In this document: piece by piece, positions 47,619-56,284 of the stretch
How positions within the stretch are numbered: the first letter of the stretch is position 1
How the letters are laid out: each line of letters begins with the position of its first letter
Source of the DNA: Corynebacterium kroppenstedtii
GTDB taxonomy: Bacteria; Actinomycetota; Actinomycetes; Mycobacteriales; Mycobacteriaceae
Direction: 5' to 3'
Assembly: GCF_016894245.1 (NCBI RefSeq)
Contig: NZ_CP069792.1
Span: 2,418,001-2,482,000 of the forward strand
Length of the DNA: 64,000 nucleotides
Position numbers and translations under genes: made by a program
The notes under the pieces: model-generated
Told to the model about the DNA's origin: nothing
The model's input: only the letters and a program-made list of their open reading frames with translations
Databases searched by the model: none

Positions 47619-48554
47619 ATGAACCGCGTGTATCCCTTTACACACATCCACGGACAAGATGAGCTCAAAGAAGCACTAATCCTCTGCGCAATTGATCCCG
47701 GCATCGGGGGTGTGCTGGCTTTCGGCGACAGGGGAACAGGAAAAACGACGACAGTCCGCGCACTAGGCCAATTGCTGTCACATCACGGTGAGTCTTCGTC
47801 CAACACCACACCTGTTATCGACGTTCCCCTCGGCGTGACTGAAGATCGCCTGATTGGCTCGCTTGATATCGACGCCGCACTGACAACGGGCGAGGCGCGG
47901 TTTCGCCCGGGATTATTGGCCGACGCCAACAATGGGTTCCTCTATATCGACGAAATTAATCTGCTCGATGACCATTTGGTGGATGTCTTACTCGATGTCG
48001 CGGCGTCTGGGGTCAACATTGTGGAACGCGACGGCATTAGTCACACGCATCCGGCGCGATTTGTGTTGGTGGGGTCGGGCAACCCTGAAGAGGGCGATTT
48101 ACGGCCACAATTGCAGGACCGGTTCGGTCTTGCCTTGCGCGTGGACACTCTTACCGATCCGACTGAGCGCATGACTATTGTTCGCGAGCGACTCGCTTTC
48201 GACGCGGACCCTGAGGCTTTTCTTGATGACGCCAAGGAAGAAGAGCAGGAATTGGCCACGTCTATTGAGCAGGCGCGTGACCGCGTCCGTGATATTGAGC
48301 TCAGTGAAGATGCTGTGCTTACTGCCGTTGAGGTCTGTACTGAAACGGGATGCGTGGGGCATCGGGGCGAGCTGGTCATCACCCGTGCTGCACGTGCACG
48401 GGCTGCCCTCCACGGTAACAACACTGTGACCAGGGAGGATGTTGGTGCGGTGGCCCTCGCGGCGCTCCGGCATCGCGTGCCAACCGAGGCATTCGAAGCC
48501 CCCGGCGATATTGATTCGCGGTTGACGCGCACTATTCACCAGGTATGTGAATAA
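47619..48554 (+). CDS. chlI: Chelatase AAA+ ATPase subunit (ChlI/BchI type)
   Basis: A 311-residue AAA+ ATPase with Walker A FGDRGTGKTTTVRAL, Walker B FLYIDEINLLDD, sensor motif FVLVGSGNPEEGDLRPQL and the C-terminal helix bundle. It is the I-subunit of magnesium/cobalt chelatases, which forms a ring with the D-subunit and drives metal insertion by CobN. It starts 20 nt after cobN. No cobS is present; actinobacteria often use ChlI/ChlD-like partners with CobN. Confidence 0.92.
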   Translation: MNRVYPFTHIHGQDELKEALILCAIDPGIGGVLAFGDRGTGKTTTVRALGQLLSHHGESSSNTTPVIDVPLGVTEDRLIGSLDIDAALTTGEARFRPGLLADANNGFLYIDEINLLDDHLVDVLLDVAASGVNIVERDGISHTHPARFVLVGSGNPEEGDLRPQLQDRFGLALRVDTLTDPTERMTIVRERLAFDADPEAFLDDAKEEEQELATSIEQARDRVRDIELSEDAVLTAVEVCTETGCVGHRGELVITRAARARAALHGNNTVTREDVGAVALAALRHRVPTEAFEAPGDIDSRLTRTIHQVCE

Positions 48555-48581
48555 CTTGTCTGGTGTGAGTAGCTATTTTTC

Positions 48582-48613
48582 CGACCAGTAATGAGCTCGA
48601 TCAGTAACGAGGG
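48582..48613. repeat. Degenerate 16-nt tandem repeat at the chlI/chlD junction
   Basis: Two adjacent 16-nt units (48582-48597 and 48598-48613) match at 12 of 16 positions: CGACCAGTAATGAGCT against CGATCAGTAACGAGGG. It lies just before the chlD start. Confidence 0.55.
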
Positions 48614-48620
48614 TGACACC

Positions 48621-50564
48621 ATGGCACATCCTGACTCTTTGGCACACGCCATTGATGCACTACAGGTATGGGTTCAGGCCTGCCCTTCGTGGCTGTTGCT
48701 CACCGGCGATTCCGTCCGCATCAACGAGTCCTTAGACACACTGGGGGAACTCTGGGCGGACACGAAGCATAAATCGGTGATCCGCATAAGCCCCAGTATG
48801 ACGCCCACCGACATCACACGGATGAGCGCGTCCTTCATACACGATCGATCCGACGTCACGGAAGAAGACGGGGTTGCGCGTAGTGGTGATGCATCCGAAT
48901 GCAGTGCGACTGAGGGTGATGTTCTCGTCATCATTCACAATGCCCATCTTCTTGAGGTGGATACCGCCGCAGCCGTCGCCCAGCACTTCTCGGCATGCCA
49001 CGTCATTGCTGCTGTGCCTGATTCACGCCAAACCGCGACACTCGATGAGGTACCCGCCGTCATACTCGATCATGTCGGCCCGATCCTTTCGGCTCCTTAC
49101 ACCACCGACCCCGCCCTGATTGCCACACTCGCGTCGCGTTATATGCCGGCTGGTCCTTCCCGCACGACCATAGTCGATAAGGATGACGATGCCGCCGATG
49201 GTGATGGTTTCGACGGTGCCGACGTCGCCACTAAAGATTCTGATACCGGGAACGACGGCACTCAGCCCGTCGATGGTGATGATGAGCTCAGCCAATGGGT
49301 GGCCAGAGCACTCATGTCGCATCTCGGGAGTGCAGCGACGCCGGGACTACTTCTGAACGCCATATATATGGCGCATGCTGCGCACAGCCTCGGGCACGCC
49401 ACGGAACACGTACACGAAGCCATCGTCGATATGTTTATCCGACCTCGACTCCCGGACGACGTCGACGGCTCGGACTTTGACGATCACCCACGCGATAACG
49501 ACGGCGACGACCAGAACCGCGAGGAAGGAGACAATAGCGAGGAAAATAAGAACGCCATTCCGTCTGCGACGAAACCGGAGGATGCTGACGCACAACATTC
49601 CCCAGACGACCAGGACACCACTGACACCACCGCCGATGAGGAGCCTGGCGCCGATGATTCCTCCGAGAACTCCTCACCAGGTGGCGGCGACTCCGGTGAC
49701 ACATCGCACGAGGATCGCAACGTTCCTCCCCATAATGACGACGCCTCCACGGGAGCGGAAGCACGAAACACTGACCCCGTCGATAAGCCTGATGACCAGC
49801 CCTTAGCCATCCCCCACGTCCCCCGCCGGGGGCGGACGTCAACCACGGTATGGCCTGGCCGTCATGGGCCTCGTGGGATTTCTCACCGCGGTCGTGTTCG
49901 TCGAGTTATGCCAGCGCGAACACATGACACCGATCTTGCGATTCTTCCCACTCTCGCTGCAGCTGCGCCATGGCAGCGATTTCGGCACCGTCATCAGGAT
50001 GATCAGCTCAATCGACACGATCAGCGTCGGATCATCCTCACTCGCGATGATCTCCGCACGGCTCAGCGCGAATCTGCCGGCGGCGAACTAGTCATCATCA
50101 TTGTTGACGCATCCGGATCCATGGGCCGCGGCGCCATCCGCACGGCAAAATCCACCGCCCTAGAGGTTCTGCAATCAAGCTATCGCGACAGAAGTAAAGT
50201 CTGCATCATCGTCGCCCGGGGACATGAAGCAGCTATCGGGTTGCCCGTCACTCGGAGCCTGTCACGAGCCCGACGATGCCTCACCTCACTGCCCACGGGT
50301 GGTGGCACTCCCCTAGCATCGGCGCGGCTCCGAGCAGCCAGTATCGCCCGACGGTTTCCGCCCGAATTAGTCCGCGTCATCGAACTCTCCGACGGCCGTG
50401 CCAACGTCGGCCTTCCCCATTCACACGGCACCCCCACTGAGGATGCAGAGAAGGCCAAGTATGAACTCGATGCCGTGGTGTCATTGGTGACGTGCATACC
50501 GGTGTCCTCCCGGGGCCGGTCTCGACGGCGACGCCGTAACCGCAACCGCAATCGTCGAAATTAA
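48621..50564 (+). CDS. chlD: Chelatase VWA subunit (ChlD/BchD type)
   Basis: A 647-residue D-subunit. The N-terminal AAA-like half lacks a Walker A lysine (LLLTGDSVRINESL). A long Asp/Glu-rich linker (about residues 280-400) is followed by the C-terminal VWA domain with the metal-site DASGSMGRGAIRTAKSTA (about 495) and an Arg-rich end. BchD/ChlD proteins build a platform with ChlI and bridge to CobN. The ATG at 48621 has GAGGG 7 nt upstream, so I chose it over the ATG at 48591. A 17-nt tandem repeat spans its stop. Confidence 0.87.
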   Translation: MAHPDSLAHAIDALQVWVQACPSWLLLTGDSVRINESLDTLGELWADTKHKSVIRISPSMTPTDITRMSASFIHDRSDVTEEDGVARSGDASECSATEGDVLVIIHNAHLLEVDTAAAVAQHFSACHVIAAVPDSRQTATLDEVPAVILDHVGPILSAPYTTDPALIATLASRYMPAGPSRTTIVDKDDDAADGDGFDGADVATKDSDTGNDGTQPVDGDDELSQWVARALMSHLGSAATPGLLLNAIYMAHAAHSLGHATEHVHEAIVDMFIRPRLPDDVDGSDFDDHPRDNDGDDQNREEGDNSEENKNAIPSATKPEDADAQHSPDDQDTTDTTADEEPGADDSSENSSPGGGDSGDTSHEDRNVPPHNDDASTGAEARNTDPVDKPDDQPLAIPHVPRRGRTSTTVWPGRHGPRGISHRGRVRRVMPARTHDTDLAILPTLAAAAPWQRFRHRHQDDQLNRHDQRRIILTRDDLRTAQRESAGGELVIIIVDASGSMGRGAIRTAKSTALEVLQSSYRDRSKVCIIVARGHEAAIGLPVTRSLSRARRCLTSLPTGGGTPLASARLRAASIARRFPPELVRVIELSDGRANVGLPHSHGTPTEDAEKAKYELDAVVSLVTCIPVSSRGRSRRRRRNRNRNRRN

Positions 50565-50596
50565 ACCGGCACAATTAACAAACCAGCACATTTCAC
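50563..50596. repeat. 17-nt imperfect tandem duplication at the chlD stop
   Basis: AAACCGGCACAATTAAC (50563-50579) and AAACCAGCACATTTCAC (50580-50596) match at 14 of 17 positions. The first copy overlaps the TAA stop by two bases. Confidence 0.8.
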
Positions 50597-50607
50597 GCAG
50601 GACGGCT

Positions 50608-51237
50608 ATGCAATCACCAACTACTCAGCCCCATCACGGAGCTACCCACTCGCCCAAACACGAAACATTCGATATCGACAGCAAGACAAATATTGACCCT
50701 AAAGGCTTTACGCGCACCGTCGATAAGTATGTCGAAACATCATTCGGGTTATACATGGCTAGAGGAGCCGACCACCCACGGTTCGGATATATCGAAGCCT
50801 GGTTGTTGCGCGAACCGGATATCCGAATCACAAAATTCCACTTTCGGCCAGAAACAAAAGCCAGCGACCCGCTCACCGGCAGGCAAGAGTTTTATATCGA
50901 CATCGCACACAACGCGCGTGATCGCGAGCGCCCAATCTGGACGACCACCGACTACTACGCAGACATCGTTCTCTACAACGGCGATCCAGGCGAGCTGAAC
51001 CGGGATCGCGACGCGCATGACCGCTATTCCATGGAAGTTCTGGATCTAGACGAACTCGAAGACGCCTACACTCAAGGCTTTATCTCTGCCACCGACTTGG
51101 CTCACGCTCTATCCGTCACAGCAACCGTCGTTGACGGGCTGACGACCTACGGGAATATTGACTCCTGGTTAGAGCAGTTCAATATCGCCTTAACGTGGGA
51201 AAACCCCGACGATATCTCATTGACACCTGCGCCTTAA
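50608..51237 (+). CDS. DUF402-domain protein downstream of chlD
   Basis: A 209-residue protein of the DUF402 type: WTTTDYYADIVLYN followed by YSMEVLDLDELEDAYTQGFI and DLAHAL. Some DUF402 proteins hydrolyse nucleoside di- or triphosphates or bind RNA. The N-terminal ~25 residues are polar. GCAGGA precedes the ATG and the gap to chlD is 43 nt, so it probably shares the cobN operon. Its link to metal chelation is unknown. Confidence 0.7.
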   Translation: MQSPTTQPHHGATHSPKHETFDIDSKTNIDPKGFTRTVDKYVETSFGLYMARGADHPRFGYIEAWLLREPDIRITKFHFRPETKASDPLTGRQEFYIDIAHNARDRERPIWTTTDYYADIVLYNGDPGELNRDRDAHDRYSMEVLDLDELEDAYTQGFISATDLAHALSVTATVVDGLTTYGNIDSWLEQFNIALTWENPDDISLTPAP

Positions 51238-51324
51238 TCGTCGCTAATAGACACATTGCGTGAGCAATTACCCACAATAAAACGGCAGCAGCCACCGTCT
51301 GGCTCGTTGTACTAAAACTAACGG

Positions 51325-52545
51325 TTAAAAGGCAGGCGCATCGCGGTGTTCAGTAATCAAAGTTGCGATCCCGAACGACAAGGTCATCCCGATACCAGAA
51401 GCGACGACGGCCACCGTGGTGCGGTCGTCGGGCCGCTCAAGAACAAGGTTGGTGTCCGGGCTGTCCGCGTATCGGCCCTGCCAGCGCTGGCGCACCACGG
51501 GATACTCGATGCCGAGATATGCGGACGCATTGTCCATGAGCAGGTCCGCGATGCTCTGCTGAATAAAGGGCTCAGGAGATTGCGCATAATCGTGGGAATC
51601 GCCGATAAATATTCCGCTACCGCTGGAGTTGAGGCCAGGGATCGCGCCCTCCGGTAAAGCAGTGGCCATCAGGTTGGCAATGCATCCCACTAATTCGGGC
51701 TTCGTGTCTAATAATTCTTCACGCAGATCCGGCACACCGGGCATGGCAGCAACGCCGTCATAACGGGCGAGCGACGTTCCCGTCAGCATCGCGAGGTCCG
51801 CGGGGATATGGTCGGGGCGGTCAATCAACGCCATGGTCAGGATGCAGGTCCTCAGCCCGTTGCGCTCCGCAATATCGGGGAATATTTCTCCGACATGGTG
51901 CCCCGGGCAGACGACGACCTCCTCGGCTGAGAATGTTCCACGGGAGGTATCAACCTGCCCGTCCCCCACATGGTGAACGGCCGTGTTCCAGCTAAATTCG
52001 ACGCCATTCGCCGCTAGCCATTCTGCCAGGCGCGGCGCGGCTTCCCGAGGATTGACCCTCATGTCAAGTGGTAAAAGTGCCCCGCCGATGATGTCCCCCT
52101 TGCCGCTACTGCCGGAGCCCGTGAGGCCCAACCGTTCACGCGTGTCGTCCGCACTCAAGAGCGTGACTTGTTCAGACCCGCGGTGGTCGTGGAACTGCCG
52201 GAGCACAGTCATCTCGGTCTCGCTCACAGCGGGTACGACTGTGCCGGGTTGCGCTGCCCACAAGCCAGTTTCAGCGGCGGCTGCTTTCCACCCATCACGC
52301 GAGTCTGCCGCGACATCCTGAATAGCGTCAGCTTGGGCAGTGAAGCACGCGTGGCCGAAGTTTTGAATAGAGGCGCCGACCGGACGGTTAGCACGATCAA
52401 TAACGTGAACTCGCCGTCCCTGGTGATGAGCGCGCCACGCAGTAGCAAGGCCTACGATGCCTGCGCCCACGATAATGAGATCGGTTTTACTACCCACTCC
52501 GTTCTCGTGAGACAGTGTTTTCTCGGCTGACCTAAACATATCCAT
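51325..52545 (-). CDS. FAD-dependent oxidoreductase, aminophosphonate-oxidase type (TIGR03364-like)
   Basis: A DAO-family flavoprotein with the FAD site DLIIVGAGIVGLATAWRAH. VHVIDRANRPVGASIQNFGH follows and is typical of the TIGR03364 clade. Its members pair with a phosphonatase-like hydrolase (TIGR03351) and are proposed to deaminate an aminophosphonate; the divergent gene at 52624 is such a hydrolase. I place the start at the ATG at 52545 (407 residues), which leaves about 78 nt for a shared promoter. A GTG at 52497 would give the usual short N-terminus, and the frame reaches 52599. The substrate is inferred, not shown. Confidence 0.75.
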   Translation of the reverse strand: MDMFRSAEKTLSHENGVGSKTDLIIVGAGIVGLATAWRAHHQGRRVHVIDRANRPVGASIQNFGHACFTAQADAIQDVAADSRDGWKAAAAETGLWAAQPGTVVPAVSETEMTVLRQFHDHRGSEQVTLLSADDTRERLGLTGSGSSGKGDIIGGALLPLDMRVNPREAAPRLAEWLAANGVEFSWNTAVHHVGDGQVDTSRGTFSAEEVVVCPGHHVGEIFPDIAERNGLRTCILTMALIDRPDHIPADLAMLTGTSLARYDGVAAMPGVPDLREELLDTKPELVGCIANLMATALPEGAIPGLNSSGSGIFIGDSHDYAQSPEPFIQQSIADLLMDNASAYLGIEYPVVRQRWQGRYADSPDTNLVLERPDDRTTVAVVASGIGMTLSFGIATLITEHRDAPAF

Positions 52546-52623
52546 AGTCTCTATGGTGGTCGTCGTTACTACGATCTGTCGAGTTTTCCTTAACCACAAC
52601 GCGAAAACTGTTAGGGTTCAGGC

Positions 52624-53403
52624 ATGACCCTCCTTGTATGCGATATTGCTGGCACCACCATCGACGAAGGCGGAGTCGTGTACCGCCAATTGCGCGAAAG
52701 CGTGGAGAAACAAGGCATCACTGTCACGCCTGATCAGGTTAACCAGGTCAAGGGAACGGAAAAGCGCAGCGCGATTATCACGCTGCTGAGCTCCGGCGGT
52801 TTTACCCCGTCGGAAGAGACCATCACCACTGCATACAACGATTTCCTCGAAGGGCTGCAGACCGAATACACCAATAACCCGCCGACGCCTATCCCCGGAG
52901 TGGAAAAGCTTTTACGGGAATTCCAGCGCACGGGCGGAAAAGTTGCGCTGACCACCGGATTTCAGCGTTCGATTGCCGAGATTGTCCTCTCCGCGGCTGG
53001 GTGGGGTGCCCGTGCTCTGTCTATGGCTCCGGATGAAACAACCGTTTCATCTCGACTTATCGACGACGCAGACAACGCCCCATTTTCCGTCGACGCACTG
53101 GTGACAAGCGACACCGTGCGGGCGGGCCGTCCCGCGCCTTACCTGATTCATCACGCCATGGAGCTCACCGGCGTGACGAACGTCGCTGAGGTGATTTCTG
53201 CGGGCGACACCACCGCCGATCTGGATGCCGCCACGAATGCAGGGGTGCGCGGAGTTGGCGTTCTCACGGGGTCGTTATCACGTGATGTTTTGGAGGCCCG
53301 GCCGCACACCATCGTGCTGGACTCCCTGGCTGACCTGGGCTCATCGGAATCACTGTCAGCTCTTAATGCTGCAGGCGAGGCCGTGACCGAACTCAATGGT
53401 TAA
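52624..53403 (+). CDS. Phosphonatase-like HAD hydrolase (TIGR03351-like)
   Basis: A 259-residue HAD protein. Motif I reads LLVCDIAGTTIDEGG; the DxAGT form marks the phosphonoacetaldehyde hydrolase branch. The cap is helical, ALTTGFQRSIAEIVLSAAGW is motif II, and SAGDTTADLDAATNAG carries the metal-binding aspartates. It is divergent from the FAD oxidase. Together they could convert an aminophosphonate to an aldehyde and then to phosphate (inference). TAGGGT lies 6 nt before the ATG, so it may be leaderless. Confidence 0.82.
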   Translation: MTLLVCDIAGTTIDEGGVVYRQLRESVEKQGITVTPDQVNQVKGTEKRSAIITLLSSGGFTPSEETITTAYNDFLEGLQTEYTNNPPTPIPGVEKLLREFQRTGGKVALTTGFQRSIAEIVLSAAGWGARALSMAPDETTVSSRLIDDADNAPFSVDALVTSDTVRAGRPAPYLIHHAMELTGVTNVAEVISAGDTTADLDAATNAGVRGVGVLTGSLSRDVLEARPHTIVLDSLADLGSSESLSALNAAGEAVTELNG

Positions 53404-53477
53404 ACCGAACGGCTAAACGCGGGGATCTCGCTTCACTCCGCCCGCGCAGCCCGGGCACCCAAGCAGCCCGAACGCGT

Positions 53478-55268
53478 CTAAAACAGCCCGGTAATGGTTC
53501 CGTCGTCGGTGACATCAATCTCCATGGCAGCCGGGTGCTTCGGCAGCCCCGGCATTGTGAAAACTGTTCCGGTGAGGGCCACCACGAATCCAGGGCCGAG
53601 CTTGGGGATCAGCCGTTGAACATGCAGTGTGTGATTCTTCGGTGCCCCGAGCAGCGACGGATCGTCAGAAAATGAATACGGAGTCTTGGAGATACAAACC
53701 GGTAACGTATCCCACCCGTGACGCTTCAGCTGAGCCAGGTCTTTACCGGCTTGCTGAGAGTATTCGACCTGCTCAGCGCCATAAATGTCGTGCGCAATGG
53801 TCGTGATGCTTGCCTTAACACCTTGTTGCGGATCGTAAAAACGCGTCTCTGCTGCACCTGATTGGCCTGTATCGGTCCGCACCGGCTCGTCCGCTAGCGC
53901 TTCACGAACCTGGGTTACCAAGTCAGCGGCCCCTGCACCGCCTTCACCCCACACATCGGCTACGGCCGCACGAAGTCCATGGTCGTCCGCCCACTCCTTG
54001 ATAGCCGACAGTTCAGCGTCGGTATCAGTGATGAACTTATTGACGGCCACAATCGGCTGCATTCCCAGCCGCCTTAGTGATGCACAATGGCGTTCCACGT
54101 TGGCCAGACCGGACCGCACGGCCTCCACGTTCTCCTCGTTGAGGTCGCCGCGTGCCACACCGCCGTTGTATTTCAGCGACCGGGCAGTCACCACAATGAC
54201 TGCCACGTCCGCGGCAAAATCGCCGGCCACCGAGGCAATATCCGTGAATTTTTCCGCACCCAGATCGGCTCCGAACCCGGCCTCTGTCACCACAACATCA
54301 GCCAATTCACGTGCGGTGTTAGTGGCGATGACACTGTTGCAACCATGCGCAATATTCGCGAATGGTCCCCCGTGGATCAGCGCCGGTGCCCCACCCAGAG
54401 TTTGGACAAGGTTCGGCGACATCGCATCGCGCAACAACGCAACAAGGGATCCCTCCACGCCCAAATCATGCACGAAGACCGGATCATTATCGCGCGTATA
54501 GCCGATGAGCATACGGCCAAGCCGCTCCCTCAAATCGGCGAGATCCCGCGCTAAGCACAGAACCGCCATCACTTCGCTGGCCGCGGTGATATCAAATCCG
54601 GCTTCGCGTGGCACGCCGCCACCTTTGCCGCCCAAACCAGTGATGATGTTTCGGAGGACACGGTCGTTCACATCCAGACACCGTCGCCACACGATCTTCC
54701 GTGGGTCAAGATTCAGCGAGTTCCCCTGCTGAACGTGATTATCGATCAGCGCGGCCAACGCATTATTAGCCGACGTGATCGCGTGAAGATCCCCCGTGAA
54801 GTGCAGGTTAATATCCTCCATGGGGACGACCTGCGAGTATCCCCCACCCGCAGCGCCACCTTTCATACCCAGCACTGGCCCCAACGACGGCTCGCGCAGA
54901 GCGGCCATCGTTTTCACACCCGCCGACGCCAGCCCGTCAACCAAACCAATAAGGACAGTTGATTTCCCCTCCCCCGCCGGCGTCGGAGACATGCCCGTCA
55001 CCAGGACAACCTTCCCCTTCGTTGCACTCTGTGCTAACTTTCCGACGGTCACCTTGGCCTTCGTCGTTCCATAAGGCACCGTAGCTTCTTCGGGAATTCC
55101 GGCACGCCGAGCGACGTCGGCAATAGGTTCTAATTGGTGAGCTTGAGCGATGCAAACGTCAGAAGGCTGGCTGCTGGTGTGAGCAGACGCTTCTGTGTGA
55201 TCAGACGAGGACGGGTTCGAGGGTTTTTGTTCAGGTGCAGACACGGTTCCCAGAATACCTAGGGCCAT
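53478..55268 (-). CDS. fhs: Formate-tetrahydrofolate ligase
   Basis: A 596-residue enzyme that makes 10-formyl-THF from formate, ATP and THF. P-loop-like TPAGEGKSTVLIGL (about residue 95), GVPREAGFDITAASEVMA and GGAPALIHGGPFANIAHGCN are family hallmarks. The first ~45 residues are a Ser/Pro/Glu extension. An in-frame GTG at 55244 (VSAPEQ) is an alternative start with GGGAA upstream. It converges on the HAD gene and diverges from the SMR gene. Confidence 0.95.
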   Translation of the reverse strand: MALGILGTVSAPEQKPSNPSSSDHTEASAHTSSQPSDVCIAQAHQLEPIADVARRAGIPEEATVPYGTTKAKVTVGKLAQSATKGKVVLVTGMSPTPAGEGKSTVLIGLVDGLASAGVKTMAALREPSLGPVLGMKGGAAGGGYSQVVPMEDINLHFTGDLHAITSANNALAALIDNHVQQGNSLNLDPRKIVWRRCLDVNDRVLRNIITGLGGKGGGVPREAGFDITAASEVMAVLCLARDLADLRERLGRMLIGYTRDNDPVFVHDLGVEGSLVALLRDAMSPNLVQTLGGAPALIHGGPFANIAHGCNSVIATNTARELADVVVTEAGFGADLGAEKFTDIASVAGDFAADVAVIVVTARSLKYNGGVARGDLNEENVEAVRSGLANVERHCASLRRLGMQPIVAVNKFITDTDAELSAIKEWADDHGLRAAVADVWGEGGAGAADLVTQVREALADEPVRTDTGQSGAAETRFYDPQQGVKASITTIAHDIYGAEQVEYSQQAGKDLAQLKRHGWDTLPVCISKTPYSFSDDPSLLGAPKNHTLHVQRLIPKLGPGFVVALTGTVFTMPGLPKHPAAMEIDVTDDGTITGLF

Positions 55269-55312
55269 GCCTACCCGAGGGCAGTTGAAGAAAAAGAGAG
55301 GTAACGGACACC

Positions 55313-55627
55313 ATGGCGTGGATCATCCTGATTGTCTCTGGCCTATTCGAGACCACCTGGGCCGTAGCGCTCCACGAGTCGCAGGGATTCTCCCGGCTCG
55401 TGCCCTCCGTCATTTTCGTTATTGCCGCCGCGTTGAGCATGGTGGGACTGTCGCTGGCGATGCGCGATGTCCCCGTCGGCACGGCCTATGCGGTATGGGT
55501 ATCCATTGGAGCCGTTGGCACCGTCGTATGGGGAATGGCCACGGGGCAAGAGACGGTCTCTTTGCTCAAGATCGTATTCCTGTGCATGATCATCGGCGGT
55601 GTGGCCGGCCTTAAAGCGACGGGTTAG
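55313..55627 (+). CDS. sugE: SMR-family exporter, SugE/Gdx type
   Basis: A 104-residue four-helix protein: MAWIILIVSGLFETTWAVAL carries the conserved Glu13, and SLAMRDVPVGTAYAVWVSIG and GMATGQETVSLLKI follow. The FETTWAVAL form places it in the SugE/Gdx branch (guanidinium exporters) rather than EmrE. It needs a second chain to form a dimer; as a single gene it could work as a homodimer. GAGAGG lies 11 nt upstream. I saw no clear guanidine riboswitch. Confidence 0.85.
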   Translation: MAWIILIVSGLFETTWAVALHESQGFSRLVPSVIFVIAAALSMVGLSLAMRDVPVGTAYAVWVSIGAVGTVVWGMATGQETVSLLKIVFLCMIIGGVAGLKATG

Positions 55628-55656
55628 CCAGTTAATTTATGATATCCGCTGGTCAG

Positions 55657-56030
55657 AGACGGTGCGGACAGAATCCTGAAGCATTATGATTTCGTGACTG
55701 ACCCTTAGCGCTCCCCGGCGGAGAAAAAGGCTGACTTAAAGGACTTCGATCAGATCCGGGCAGTCACCAAGCCCTTACGGGTGCTGGGTTATCCGGGGCG
55801 ATGGACACTGCACACGTCGCTTCGGAATCGACGAACAAGAAAGCCCAAATCTTTTCGCCATGAAAAGCCGACCCACTATTCTTTTTGCCACCACGCTAGC
55901 TCCAGCTGTGGAGAACTATCTCTGGTTCTACAACAACAATCGCATCACGAACACACTCGGCAGACTGACTATCAAAGAACACCGCCGGAGGATGGCGGCT
56001 TAACTTGTCCAAAAAGTGCCCGCACCGTCT
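55657..56030. mobile_element. Internally deleted IS3-type element with terminal repeats
   Basis: 374 bp with inverted ends AGACGGTGCGGACA (55657-55670) and the reverse complement of AGACGGTGCGGGCA (56017-56030), 13 of 14 matching. Inside, a frame from 55682 is broken by TAG at 55706 and then reads an OrfA-like KKADLKDFDQIRAVTK and VLGYPGRWTLHTSLR. The C-terminal OrfB end follows in another frame: ENYLWFYNNNRITNTLGR and KEHRRRMAA, stop at 56003. The catalytic DDE core is missing, so it cannot move by itself. I saw no clear target-site duplication. Confidence 0.75.
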
Positions 56031-56040
56031 AATGTCGTAT

Positions 56041-56194
56041 ACCCTGGTTAGAACACTGAAGCGCCAATGGTATTTTGCCTCCGCCAGCATCAAAAACCAC
56101 GAGCGTTCCCGCCAATACTACGACCGAAGCCCCACAACGGCTTGCTAAAACCACACGAGCACGTCTCGTTCAACATGGGATGGTTGTTTATTAA
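56041..56194 (+). pseudogene. IS110-family transposase C-terminal remnant
   Basis: A frame at 56041-56148 reads TLVRTLKRQWYFASAS then KNHERSRQYYDRSP, matching the SRAYYDR motif of IS110 transposases. After a frameshift near 56130 another frame reads RLAKTTRARLVQHGMVVY and stops at 56194, matching the ARRRxxVLxAMLRD end. Only the tail of the gene remains. It abuts the IS3 relic. Confidence 0.65.
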
Positions 56195-56284
56195 AGAAAG
56201 AAAAAAGCAAGCTTATAAGGGGTTTCGGTAACGAAGGAGCAGTTCCAATAAACTTCTTGGATGTTGTAATCGGAGGTTTCTTTA

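Noticed and set aside
53440..53456. GCCCG/CGGGC hairpin between the HAD and fhs genes
   Set aside because: Short stem in G/C-rich sequence with no T run; too weak to call.
55261..55312. Mini-ykkC (guanidine-II) riboswitch before the SMR gene
   Set aside because: GGTAACGGACACC contains an ACGG loop, but only one weak stem is present and the second hairpin is missing.
56175..56231. An 18-codon frame (MGWLFIKERKKQAYKGFR) before the MFS gene as a leader peptide
   Set aside because: It overlaps the end of the IS110 transposase relic, which explains the sequence; no good ribosome site.
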